64,000 nt of DNA from an uncultured Clostridia bacterium (lineage in GTDB: Bacteria > Bacillota > Clostridia > TANB77 > CAG-508): positions 186,001 to 250,000 of the forward strand of contig CAKOVI010000001.1 in the NCBI GenBank assembly GCA_934121905.1, given 5' to 3'. Shown in pieces: positions 54,803 through 62,597 of this stretch (positions are counted from its first letter, which is position 1; each line of letters opens with the position of its first letter). A program made the translations under genes and the position numbers. The notes below the pieces were generated by a model. That model was not told the DNA's origin. It did no database searches and saw nothing but the letters and a program-made list of their open reading frames with translations.

Positions 54803-55357
54803 ATGAAAAAATTAGATAAAGTAATATTAGCATTATTTTCAGTTTTAATATTTTTACAATCAGTGCTAGTAATCTGCATGATAGCAGGATGGATAAACAT
54901 AGGAACAGTAGGAACTTTTGTAGCAATGGCATTAACAGAAAGTCAAACATCAAAAATAATATTAGCAGTAGAAATAATCTGTTTAATATGTAGTATAAAA
55001 TGCATATTTTTCGACTCATCAGATTCAGAAAACAAAGCCTCACAAGGAGTTTTAATGCAAAACGATAATGGAAAGCTATTAATTTCAAAACCAACAATAG
55101 AAAACATAGTAAAATCGGTTGTTAACGGATTTGAGAGTGTTGAAGATGTATCTGTAGATATAGAACTAGACAATGTAAATAATTTAATTGTAAATGTAAA
55201 TCTAGTAGTAAGTCAAAATGTAATAATAAAAGAAATAACATTAAATATGCAAAATAAAATAAAAGAAGCAATAAAGAAAACATCAGATTTAGAAGTAAAA
55301 GAAGTAAATGTAAAAATAAAAAACATATCTAATGAGCCAGAAAAAGACAAAGAATAA
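54803..55357 (+). CDS. AmaP-type membrane anchor of the Asp23 complex
   Basis: The 184-residue protein has two N-terminal transmembrane helices (about 6-26 and 50-70) and a cytosolic Asp23-like domain with VNVNLVVSQNVIIKEI and VKEVNVKI. It tethers Asp23 to the membrane. It follows the Asp23 gene by 35 bp. Confidence 0.85.
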   Translation: MKKLDKVILALFSVLIFLQSVLVICMIAGWINIGTVGTFVAMALTESQTSKIILAVEIICLICSIKCIFFDSSDSENKASQGVLMQNDNGKLLISKPTIENIVKSVVNGFESVEDVSVDIELDNVNNLIVNVNLVVSQNVIIKEITLNMQNKIKEAIKKTSDLEVKEVNVKIKNISNEPEKDKE

Positions 55358-55384
55358 AAAATGAAACTTAGAAAGGATTTTCTT

Positions 55385-55588
55385 ATGGGAAACTTAAAAG
55401 ATTTTTGGAATAATTATAAAGGTGCAGTAATAGGAATAGTAATTGCGATATTAATATTAATTACAAAACTATATAATTTAATTGTAGCAATAATATTAAT
55501 ATTTGTGGGAGCTTTTGTAGGAAATTATGTACAACAAAACAAAGAATATGTAAAAGACAAAATAAAGCAATTTATAGACAGAATGTAA
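55385..55588 (+). CDS. DUF2273 small membrane protein
   Basis: The 67-residue protein has two hydrophobic helices (GAVIGIVIAILILIT and LIVAIILIFVGAFVG) and a charged end. DUF2273 proteins accompany Asp23 operons. The ATG at 55385 follows GAAAGGA by 8 bases; ATG 55361 lacks a site. Confidence 0.85.
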   Translation: MGNLKDFWNNYKGAVIGIVIAILILITKLYNLIVAIILIFVGAFVGNYVQQNKEYVKDKIKQFIDRM

Positions 55589-55598
55589 GGAGTAGAAA

Positions 55599-56003
55599 AT
55601 GAAAAGAACAGAAATAAGAGAATTAACATTTAAACTAATATATAGTTTAGAAATTCAAAAAAATGAAAATCTAGATGAGCAAATAGAGCTATATATAGAA
55701 AATAATAACATAGAAGAACAAGATGCGATAGAATATATAAAAGATTGTATATATGGAATAAATAAAAATGAAGAAGAAATCAAAAAAATAGTAGAGGATT
55801 CTTTAACATCTGATTGGAAAATAGATAGAATTTCGAAAGTTAATTTAAGTCTATTAAAACTTGCAATATATGAAATAAAATATAAAAATATCCCATATAA
55901 AGTTGAAATAAATGAAGTTGTAGAACTTGCAAAAACATATGGTGAAGATACATCAAGTAAATTTATAAATGGAGCATTGGCAAAAATTGTTAAAGAAATG
56001 TAA
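55599..56003 (+). CDS. nusB: Transcription antitermination factor NusB
   Basis: The 134-residue all-helical RNA-binding protein joins NusE at rRNA boxA. Family features are RELTFKLIYSLE at the start and AIYEIKYKNIPYKVEINEVVELAKTYG.. FINGALAKI at the end. AAGGAG precedes the ATG. Confidence 0.94.
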   Translation: MKRTEIRELTFKLIYSLEIQKNENLDEQIELYIENNNIEEQDAIEYIKDCIYGINKNEEEIKKIVEDSLTSDWKIDRISKVNLSLLKLAIYEIKYKNIPYKVEINEVVELAKTYGEDTSSKFINGALAKIVKEM

Positions 56004-56070
56004 TTTATGGGCAAGTCTTAAATAAGTTTTAAGATTTGTCCATATTTTGTTTGAATAAGAGGTAAAAAAT

Positions 56071-57264
56071 ATGAATTATGAAACTATGGCAGTTAGTGTA
56101 ACAGATTTAAATTTATATATAAAAGAAAAAATTGCGGGAGACGAGGCATTAAGTGCAGTTGTTGTAAAAGGTGAAATTTCAAATTTTAAGGCACATTATA
56201 CAGGACATTTTTATTTTACTTTAAAAGATGATAAATCATTAATAAAATGCATAATGTTTAAAAGTTATGCAGAAAGGATAAATTTCAAGCCAAAAGATGG
56301 AATGAAAGTAGTAGTTTTTGGTGGCGTTTCTGTATTTGAAAGAGATGGAATTTATCAAATATATGTTAAAGCAATGGAACAACAAGGCATAGGAGATTTA
56401 TATGCTGCATATGAAAAATTAAAAGCAGATTTAGAAAAAGAAGGATTATTTGAAGAATCACATAAAAAGAAAATACCTTTAAAACCAAAAATTATAGGAG
56501 TATTATCATCTCAAACAGGAGCTGTAATAAGAGATATAATAAATGTATCAACAAGGAGAAATCCAAATTGTTATATAAGATTATTACCTGTTCCGGTACA
56601 AGGACCAGGAGCTGCTAAGGAAATAGTAAAGGGAATAGAAACAATGAATAAAAACAATTTAGCAGATGTAATAATTTTAGCAAGAGGAGGAGGCTCTTTA
56701 GAAGATTTGTGGCCATTTAATGAAGAAATTGTTGCAAGAGCAATTTACAATTCTGAAATTCCAATAATTTCAGCAGTTGGGCATGAAACAGATTTTACAA
56801 TTGCTGATTTTGTTGCAGATTTAAGAGCCCCTACTCCTTCTGCTGCAGCTGAACTTGCAAATCCTGATGTATATGAATTAAAAAATAAAATAAATACATT
56901 AAATGAAAGAGCAAGGTTGAGTTTGAAGAAAAGGCTAGAGTTAATGAAATTGAGATATAAAAATATAATGAATTCTAGAGTTTTTGTAGACCCAATGCAA
57001 AATATGCAGAATAATTATTTAAAATTGGATGGTTATATCAAGCAATTGGAGAATTTAATTACATTAAAGAAAAATGAAGCAGAAAAAATATTTCAAGCAA
57101 GTGTTTTAAAATTAGATGCTTTAAGCCCATTAAAGACGATGGTTAGAGGATTTTCAATAATAGAAAAAGATGGAAAAATAGTAAAATCGGCTAAAGATTT
57201 AAGCAAAGATGATGAAATAAATGTTAGATTAGTAGATGGAAATAAAAGTGCAAAAATTCTTTGA
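56071..57264 (+). CDS. xseA: Exodeoxyribonuclease VII large subunit
   Basis: The 397-residue subunit has an N-terminal OB fold (VVVKGEISNFKAHYTGHFYF), the catalytic domain (GVLSSQTGAVIRDI, ARGGGSLEDLWPFNEE and SAVGHETDFTIADFVADLRAPTPSAAAE) and a coiled-coil end. It degrades single-stranded DNA with XseB. xseB is separated from it by one extra gene. Confidence 0.96.
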   Translation: MNYETMAVSVTDLNLYIKEKIAGDEALSAVVVKGEISNFKAHYTGHFYFTLKDDKSLIKCIMFKSYAERINFKPKDGMKVVVFGGVSVFERDGIYQIYVKAMEQQGIGDLYAAYEKLKADLEKEGLFEESHKKKIPLKPKIIGVLSSQTGAVIRDIINVSTRRNPNCYIRLLPVPVQGPGAAKEIVKGIETMNKNNLADVIILARGGGSLEDLWPFNEEIVARAIYNSEIPIISAVGHETDFTIADFVADLRAPTPSAAAELANPDVYELKNKINTLNERARLSLKKRLELMKLRYKNIMNSRVFVDPMQNMQNNYLKLDGYIKQLENLITLKKNEAEKIFQASVLKLDALSPLKTMVRGFSIIEKDGKIVKSAKDLSKDDEINVRLVDGNKSAKIL

Positions 57265-57280
57265 AAGGAACGATAGAAAA

Positions 57281-57784
57281 ATGGTTAATAAAAAAGTTGT
57301 TATTATTTGTAGTATTATAGCCCTAATTATAGTTGGTGGAATTGTCGGAATTCAAATAAAAAAATTAAATGAAATAGAAAATGTAGGTGAAGTTCAGGAC
57401 ACAGCTAAACAAAATACATCTGTTAATCAAAATTTGGCAACATCAAATGAAACGGAAAATACGGAAAATGAAGAACAAAATAGCACACAAGAAAATACAT
57501 CAGAACAAAACCAAATCAAAGGAGAAGAAGAAAAAGAACAAGAACCAACAGAGGAAAATACTGCAAATACAAATACATCAAATACTGAGGAAATGGCTGA
57601 AAATAATAATTTTTCTGCAATAGATTTGGCAAAAAAACAATGGGGAGAAGATGACTCAGTTTATTATACAATAGACCATCAGTCAAATGAAATATATACA
57701 ATATCTGTAAGAAGCAAATCAACAACAGAGCAACTTGCCGAATATGAAGTAGATGTTAAAGAACAAACAGCAGTGATTAAATAA
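57281..57784 (+). CDS. Membrane-anchored Glu/Asn/Thr-rich protein between xseA and xseB
   Basis: The 167-residue protein has a transmembrane helix at about 5-24 (VVIICSIIALIIVGGIVGI), a low-complexity linker rich in Glu, Asn, Thr and Gln, and a small C-terminal domain of about 55 residues (AIDLAKKQWGEDDSVYYTI). I do not recognise it. The ATG at 57281 follows GAAAGGA. The acidic linker may span the cell wall. Confidence 0.65.
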   Translation: MVNKKVVIICSIIALIIVGGIVGIQIKKLNEIENVGEVQDTAKQNTSVNQNLATSNETENTENEEQNSTQENTSEQNQIKGEEEKEQEPTEENTANTNTSNTEEMAENNNFSAIDLAKKQWGEDDSVYYTIDHQSNEIYTISVRSKSTTEQLAEYEVDVKEQTAVIK

Positions 57785-57809
57785 AATATAAAAAGGAAAA
57801 GTGATAGTC

Positions 57810-58037
57810 ATGGGAAAAGAGGAAAATTTTGAAACAAAGATAGAAAGCTTAGAAAAAATTGTTGAAGAATTAGAAAAAGGAAATTTAAGCCTAGAAGATT
57901 CTGTTAATAAATTTGAAGAAGGAATGAAAATTTCTAAAGAATGTAGTAAACTTTTAGAAGATGCGGAAAAAAGAATTAGTATTATTTTGGAAAAAGATGG
58001 AGAGATAAAAGAAGAAGATTTTACAGGGGGAGAGTAA
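57810..58037 (+). CDS. xseB: Exodeoxyribonuclease VII small subunit
   Basis: The 75-residue helical protein has the family pattern FETKIESLEKIVEELEKGNL SLEDSVNKFEEGM. A GTG at 57801 overlaps AAAAGG; the ATG at 57810 is chosen. Confidence 0.93.
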   Translation: MGKEENFETKIESLEKIVEELEKGNLSLEDSVNKFEEGMKISKECSKLLEDAEKRISIILEKDGEIKEEDFTGGE

Positions 58038-58042
58038 AACAA

Positions 58043-58483
58043 ATGGATGTTTTTACACAATTATTACATAACAAATTTATGTGGGTGCCATTTTTTACAT
58101 GGCTTGCAATTCAATGTTTTAAGGTGTTATGGGACTTGATAGCAACAAGAAAATTTAATTTTAAAAGAATAATGGGAGCAGGAGGAATGCCAAGTTCACA
58201 TTCTGCAATAGTTATGGCAATAACAGTAATGATAGGCAAGAAAGTCGGCTTTGATGGCTGGGAATTTGCAGTAGCACTTGTATTTTCATGTGTCGTTATG
58301 TATGATGCTGCAGGTGTAAGAAGAGCTGCAGGAAAACAAGCAACTTTATTAAACAAAATAATTGAGACACCTGGACTTACAGGTGTACAAGTTCAAGAAA
58401 AGTTAGTTGAGGTTTTAGGACATACTCCACTTCAGGTACTTGTTGGAGCAATTATAGGAATTATAGTAGGGAGCATATTTTAA
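58043..58483 (+). CDS. Divergent PAP2-family (YuiD-like) membrane protein
   Basis: The 146-residue membrane protein has the DUF212 signature AGGMPSSHSAIVMAIT and VMYDAAGVRRAAGKQA, with four hydrophobic helices. It is presumed to be a phosphatase, but the substrate is unknown. It starts 5 bp after xseB. Confidence 0.88.
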   Translation: MDVFTQLLHNKFMWVPFFTWLAIQCFKVLWDLIATRKFNFKRIMGAGGMPSSHSAIVMAITVMIGKKVGFDGWEFAVALVFSCVVMYDAAGVRRAAGKQATLLNKIIETPGLTGVQVQEKLVEVLGHTPLQVLVGAIIGIIVGSIF

Positions 58484-59734
58484 ATGAAAGTAATAGTAAT
58501 AGGTGGAGGACCAGCAGGAATGATATCTGCAATTCACTCTGCAGAAAATGGAAATGAAGTTATATTACTAGAGAAAAATAAAAGTTTAGGAAAGAAATTA
58601 TTAATAACAGGAAAGGGAAGGTGTAATATTACATCTTCTTTGCCAATGGAAGATTTTATAAAAAATACACCTGGAAATGGAATGTTTTTATATAGTGCAT
58701 TTAATAAATTTACAAATCAAGATATAATTACTTTCTTAAATAAGCAGGGGCTGGAAGTAAAAGAAGAAAGAGGAAACAGAATTTTTCCAGTAACAGATAA
58801 ATCTCAAGATGTATTAAATTGTTTTGAAAAGAAATTAAAAAGCTTTAAAAATGTAAAGATAATTTATGAAAAGCCAGTTTCGGAAATATTAGTAAATGGA
58901 GAAAAACAAGTAATAGGAGTAAAGTGCAAGAACGGCGAATTAATAAAAGCAAATAAAGTAATACTTGCAACAGGTGGAAAAAGTTATCCATTAACAGGTT
59001 CAACAGGAGATGGATATGAAATGGCAAGAAAATTAGGGCATACTATAACTAAAATAAGGCCATCACTTGTACCATTAGAGACTTATGAACAAAATCTACA
59101 TCAAAATTTACAAGGACTTAGTTTACGAAATGTGAAAATTAAATTTATAGATGAAGCAAAAAACAAAGAGATATATGAGGACTTTGGTGAAATGTTATTT
59201 ACACATTTTGGTGTTTCTGGACCTGTAATTTTAAGTGGGTCGGCACATTTGGTTAGATATAAAAATATAGAAGAGTTACTTAAAAATAAGAAAATCAAAT
59301 TAATGATTGATTTAAAGCCTGCTCTTACAGAGGAAAAGCTAAATGATAGAATTTTAAGAGATTTTGAAACAATTAAAAATAAGAATTTTAAAAATAGTTT
59401 GGATAAATTATTACCACAAAAATTAATTCCTGTAATAATAGAATGTTCCGAAATAAATCCAGATAAACAGGTGAATTCTATAACAAAACAGGAAAGAATG
59501 AAACTTGTTAAACTGTTAAAAGGATTTGAAGTTACAATAAAAAATTTTAGAAAAATAGAAGATGGTATAATTACAGCAGGTGGAGTTTGTATTAAAGAAG
59601 TAAATCCTAAAACTATGGAATCAAAGCTTGTTTCTGGACTTTACTTTGCAGGTGAAGTTTTGGACGTGGATAGTTATACAGGTGGATTTAATTTACAAAT
59701 TGCTTATTCTACTGGCTTTGTGGCAGGGGAGTAA
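58484..59734 (+). CDS. HI0933-type flavoprotein (NAD(P)/FAD-dependent oxidoreductase)
   Basis: The 416-residue protein has the FAD-binding loop VIGGGPAGMISAIHSAENG at the N-terminus, LITGKGRCNITS, TGGKSYPLTGSTGDGYEMAR and the C-terminal AGEVLDVDSYTGGFNLQIAYSTG. Family members include BaiN-like enzymes. It starts directly at the stop of the previous gene, so it is in one operon with xseA-xseB. Confidence 0.9.
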   Translation: MKVIVIGGGPAGMISAIHSAENGNEVILLEKNKSLGKKLLITGKGRCNITSSLPMEDFIKNTPGNGMFLYSAFNKFTNQDIITFLNKQGLEVKEERGNRIFPVTDKSQDVLNCFEKKLKSFKNVKIIYEKPVSEILVNGEKQVIGVKCKNGELIKANKVILATGGKSYPLTGSTGDGYEMARKLGHTITKIRPSLVPLETYEQNLHQNLQGLSLRNVKIKFIDEAKNKEIYEDFGEMLFTHFGVSGPVILSGSAHLVRYKNIEELLKNKKIKLMIDLKPALTEEKLNDRILRDFETIKNKNFKNSLDKLLPQKLIPVIIECSEINPDKQVNSITKQERMKLVKLLKGFEVTIKNFRKIEDGIITAGGVCIKEVNPKTMESKLVSGLYFAGEVLDVDSYTGGFNLQIAYSTGFVAGE

Positions 59735-59739
59735 AATTT

Positions 59740-59790
59740 TTCGTATTGGGGACGGTTCTTGTAGCTCAAAAGAACTGTCCTCAATACGAA
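59740..59790. repeat. Palindromic repeat, GGGGACGGTTCTTTT family, copy D
   Basis: 21 bp arms with two G/T-type mismatches flank a 9-base interval; the outer part is TTCGTATT, as in copy C. It lies directly after the flavoprotein gene. Confidence 0.85.
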
Positions 59791-59837
59791 ATGTAGAAAG
59801 ATGTCGAACGATTTTTTATGATTTTTTGGAAAAACTA

Positions 59838-59866
59838 TTGCAATTATAAGTATATATGTATATAAT
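59838..59866 (+). promoter_or_regulatory. Promoter of a second small convergent RNA
   Basis: TTGCAA and TATAAT are separated by 17 bp. No ORF with a ribosome site follows before the terminator. Confidence 0.65.
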
Positions 59867-59872
59867 TGTATT

Positions 59873-59939
59873 AAGATTCAAGGAAACACTAAAATCAAGG
59901 TATAAAAAAACAGGCATATTGTCGGAATGCCTGTTTTTT
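59873..59939 (+). ncRNA. Putative ~65 nt small RNA, convergent to a peptide gene
   Basis: It runs from the promoter at 59838-59866 to the hairpin ACAGGCAT/ATGCCTGT (59909-59934) with A and T tracts. The minus-strand peptide gene ends 7 bp further on. This is the same architecture as at 10788-11004, so it may be a second type I toxin-antitoxin-like module. Confidence 0.5.
59903..59939. terminator. Bidirectional terminator
   Basis: A 12-13 bp stem AAAAACAGGCAT/ATGCCTGTTTTT serves both convergent transcripts. Confidence 0.85.
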
Positions 59940-59945
59940 GCTATT

Positions 59946-60077
59946 CTAATGAAAAACATTAAAAATAGCTTTTAGTACTTGAGCTATTTTCAAGATTATT
60001 TTTAAACAGTTTAAAATCTTATGTAGAAATCTTGCAATAACATTTGTACTTTTTTTCTTTTGTCGAACCTTCTTCAA
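59946..60077 (-). CDS. 43-residue basic amphipathic peptide, type I toxin candidate
   Basis: It begins with TTG, 8 bases after an ideal AAAGGAGGTG, and reads MKKVRQKKKSTNVIARFLHK followed by a helix of alternating hydrophobic and Lys residues. The peptide is strongly basic and would associate with membranes. It is paired with a convergent small RNA. Confidence 0.55.
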   Translation of the reverse strand: MKKVRQKKKSTNVIARFLHKILNCLKIILKIAQVLKAIFNVFH

Positions 60078-60208
60078 GGAAATCACCTCCTTTCATCAAG
60101 GCATATAAATATTATATAATATGTTAACTAAAAAATTTGTCGAGAAAAATAAAAAAAATTAGCCATAAATTCAAAACTCCTGCATATAAATAAAAAGAGG
60201 TGTTAAAA

Positions 60209-60655
60209 ATGGCATATTCAGAAAGAGAATTACTTGCAAGAATAATTGAATGTGAAGCAGGAGGAGAAGGCGACAATGGAATGAGGGCAGTTGCAACAGT
60301 TATAATGAATAGGGTAAATGTTTCTAATGGAGAATACTTTAGAGTATCGCAGGGAGGAAACATAAGAAATATCATTTATCAACAAGGGCAATTTGACTGT
60401 GCAAGAGAAACAATAGGAGGAAGCTACAACTCACAAAATATCTATAACATGAATCCAACAGACATTCATTATCAAATAGCGGACTGGGCTATTGCGGGAA
60501 ATAAATTAAGTGAAATAGGAGAATGTTTATGGTATTTAAACCCATTCAGACCTAATTGTAGTTCAACATTTCCAAGTAACGGTTCAGGAACGTTGCATAC
60601 AAGAATAGGAAAACATTGTTTTTATAGGCCAACATCTCTATATGCAAATACATAG
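60209..60655 (+). CDS. cwlJ: Spore cortex-lytic enzyme CwlJ-like hydrolase
   Basis: The 148-residue SleB/CwlJ-type hydrolase acts on cortex peptidoglycan at germination. Visible are the catalytic Glu region RELLARIIECEAGGEGDNGM and AVATVIMNRV, then GQFDCARE. It has no signal peptide or peptidoglycan-binding domain, as expected for CwlJ rather than SleB. The ATG at 60209 follows AGAGGTG. The next gene is gerQ-like, the known partner of CwlJ. Confidence 0.88.
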   Translation: MAYSERELLARIIECEAGGEGDNGMRAVATVIMNRVNVSNGEYFRVSQGGNIRNIIYQQGQFDCARETIGGSYNSQNIYNMNPTDIHYQIADWAIAGNKLSEIGECLWYLNPFRPNCSSTFPSNGSGTLHTRIGKHCFYRPTSLYANT

Positions 60656-60668
60656 AAAGGAGTTTGAT

Positions 60669-61049
60669 ATGGCAGAAATGGAACAAGAACAAAGAATAGA
60701 CAAAGGAGAAGATAGAAATGTTGCAGTTAACCAGAATGCACCTGAAGTATTAACCAATCCTATTTATACACCAGCTTTTTTGCGAGAACAAATAGGCAGA
60801 TTAATGAGAGTAGAATTTTTAATTGGAACAAATAATATGACTGATAGAATAGGTATATTAGAAGATGTTGGAGCAAGTTACATATTGCTTCGTTCTTTTG
60901 AAAATGACAGCCTAGTTTATTGTGATATTTATGCAATTAAATTTATTACAATTTCTACAACAGGAGTTTATGGCACAATGAATAATTTTCAAAATATGGG
61001 AGGAACAATGAATGGTGGTCCGATGATGAGGGGACCTATGATGTATTGA
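60669..61049 (+). CDS. gerQ: GerQ-like spore coat protein
   Basis: The 126-residue protein has a Gln/Glu-rich N-terminus, a core LRVEFLIGTNNMTDRIGILEDV...YILLRSFENDSLVYCDIYAIKFITI-type arrangement (about residues 47-95) like GerQ, and a Met/Gly-rich tail. In Bacillus, GerQ is needed for CwlJ localisation and activity and is coupled to it. The ATG lies behind AAAGGAG, 13 bp after cwlJ. Confidence 0.78.
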   Translation: MAEMEQEQRIDKGEDRNVAVNQNAPEVLTNPIYTPAFLREQIGRLMRVEFLIGTNNMTDRIGILEDVGASYILLRSFENDSLVYCDIYAIKFITISTTGVYGTMNNFQNMGGTMNGGPMMRGPMMY

Positions 61050-61053
61050 TTTT

Positions 61054-61112
61054 GTCCATTTGGGACCGGGTCTTTTTGGTACAATGTACCATTGGGACCG
61101 GGTCTTTTTGGT
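61054..61112. repeat. Tandem GGGACCGGGTCTTTTTGGT repeats
   Basis: Two direct copies of TTGGGACCGGGTCTTTTTGG (starting near 61056 and 61092) flank GGTACAATGTACC. They match the arm of the 91 bp palindrome but not its inverted arrangement, as if left halves only remained. Confidence 0.75.
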
Positions 61113-61122
61113 GCAAAAATAT

Positions 61123-61150
61123 TTGCAAATAACAACAAATAGTGTATAAT
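61123..61150 (+). promoter_or_regulatory. Promoter of whiA
   Basis: TTGCAA and TATAAT are separated by 16 bp. Confidence 0.6.
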
Positions 61151-61180
61151 ACTATATAGAAAAAGAAAAGGAGATAAAAA

Positions 61181-62036
61181 ATGTCATTTTCACAAGAAGT
61201 AAAAGAAGAAATAAGCAAATTAAATAATTTGGCAAACAAAGAAGAATTAAAGTACGAATTTTTAGGATATATGTCAAGTGACAATGCAATTCTAAATGAA
61301 AATTATATAAAATATTCTACTGAAAATGATTATAATATAGATAGATTTGCAAAAATAATTAGAAATATTCGGATTAGAAGAATTTGAAATAAACGTCAAT
61401 GGCAAAGTTTTTTTTATAGAAATTACAAATAACTTAGAAGAAAATTTAAAAGAATTAATAAATTGGGATTTTAAAAATTTAGCCAAAGATAAACGTTCCA
61501 ACCTACAAGCATTCATGAGAGGTTTGTTTATGGGAGCTGGTTCTATAAACAATCCAGAAAAAAAATATCACCTAGAATGCAAAATTATGGAAATAAACTT
61601 AGCCAAAAGCATAGTAGATATTATGAATTTAAATGATATATATTTTAAACAAAGGGAAAACACTATATATATAAAAGAAGGAGAAGAAATTTCAAAGTTT
61701 TTAGCATTTATTGGAGCAGTAAAATCGGTTATGAAATTTGAAGAAATCCGAGTTGAAAGACATATGAATAATAAAGTCAATAGACTAGTAAATTGTGAAA
61801 CTGCTAATTTAAACAAAGTTTTAAATGCATCTGTTGAGCAAATAAATGCGATAAAAAAATTAAAAGAAAATGGCAATTTTGAGAAATTAGATGATAATTT
61901 AAAAGAAATAGCAATTTTACGATTAGAAAACCCTGATATGTCACTTATAGAACTTGGAAAAAAACTTACAATTCCGGTAGGAAAATCAGGAGTTAATTAT
62001 AGATTGAAAAAGATTGTAAAACTAGCAGAAGAATAA
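61181..62036 (+). CDS. whiA: WhiA-family regulator, read through a +1 shift
   Basis: WhiA proteins influence division and, in Streptomyces, sporulation. The 284-residue protein has FSQEVKEEIS at the start, a diverged LAGLIDADG-like domain (RGLFMGAGSINNPEKKYHLE) and the C-terminal HTH RVERHMNNKVNRLVNCETAN..LGKKLTIPVGKSGVNYRL. The first 63 codons are joined to the rest at an in-frame CGG (61370-61372), giving NI-GLEEFEINVNG; unshifted reading ends at 68 residues. It is slightly shorter than the usual 310. Confidence 0.9.
61370..61373 (+). other. In-frame CGGA, inferred +1 frameshift (whiA)
   Basis: The preceding codon is ATT. After skipping C61370 the frame stays open for 221 codons with family sequence. 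Confidence 0.9.
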
Positions 62037-62059
62037 GTCAAAAGAAAAAGGGGAAAAAC

Positions 62060-62597
62060 ATGGAAAATAATGAAGAAAAAGAAGAAATTATAATTGAAGA
62101 ATTTCTAAAAAGGCTCAGAGAAAGCAAAAAATGGACTTATAATGATGTTGCATACAATTTGAACGATACAAACATACTCACAGAAGATATTAAGAAAATG
62201 GAAAGTGGATTAGAATATCCAGATTGGGATGTGATGTATAAACTTTCAGAACTATATAAAGTACCTGTTGAAGAATTTGTGAAAGCTAAAGAATATAGTT
62301 ATGAAAAATTAAAAAAATCCTTTTCTGTAACATTAATAAAATGGATGAACTATTTATTTGGTATATCTTTTAAAATTTCGTTCATATTGGTAGTAATTTT
62401 TTATTTTGTTGTAGCAATTCGGGAGTTTATTATTCTTTATATCCAAAACTAACGAATGCATAGAACAAATAAAAAAAGATAAGGAAACGGATTGGTCAAT
62501 GTCATGTGTGTTTAAAAGTGATAGCCAAAATATAGGACAAGAAGAGGAATTAGAAAATGAAGAAAATAGGAGTGTATATACATATACCATTTTGTAA
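62060..62597 (+). CDS. XRE-family membrane regulator, probably read through a +1 shift
   Basis: An N-terminal helix-turn-helix (LRESKKWTYNDVAYNL...MSELYKVPVEEFVKA-like, residues about 14-75) is followed by a transmembrane segment from about 101. At the in-frame CGG (62420-62422) the unshifted frame ends 10 codons later (130 residues). The +1 frame continues the hydrophobic helix (VVAIGSLLFFISK) and adds a 58-residue acidic extracytoplasmic tail, for 178 residues. That tail overlaps hemW by 41 bp. The ligand and targets are unknown. Confidence 0.7.
62420..62423 (+). other. In-frame CGGG, predicted +1 frameshift (XRE gene)
   Basis: The preceding codon is ATT. Both products are possible; the shifted one completes the transmembrane helix. 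It is less certain than sites inside conserved domains. Confidence 0.6.

Noticed and set aside
582..62423. Explaining the split genes as sequencing errors or pseudogenes
   Set aside because: All breaks share an in-frame CGG rather than homopolymers, always in the same direction, and both sides remain intact and conserved in many genes, several of them essential or nearly so.
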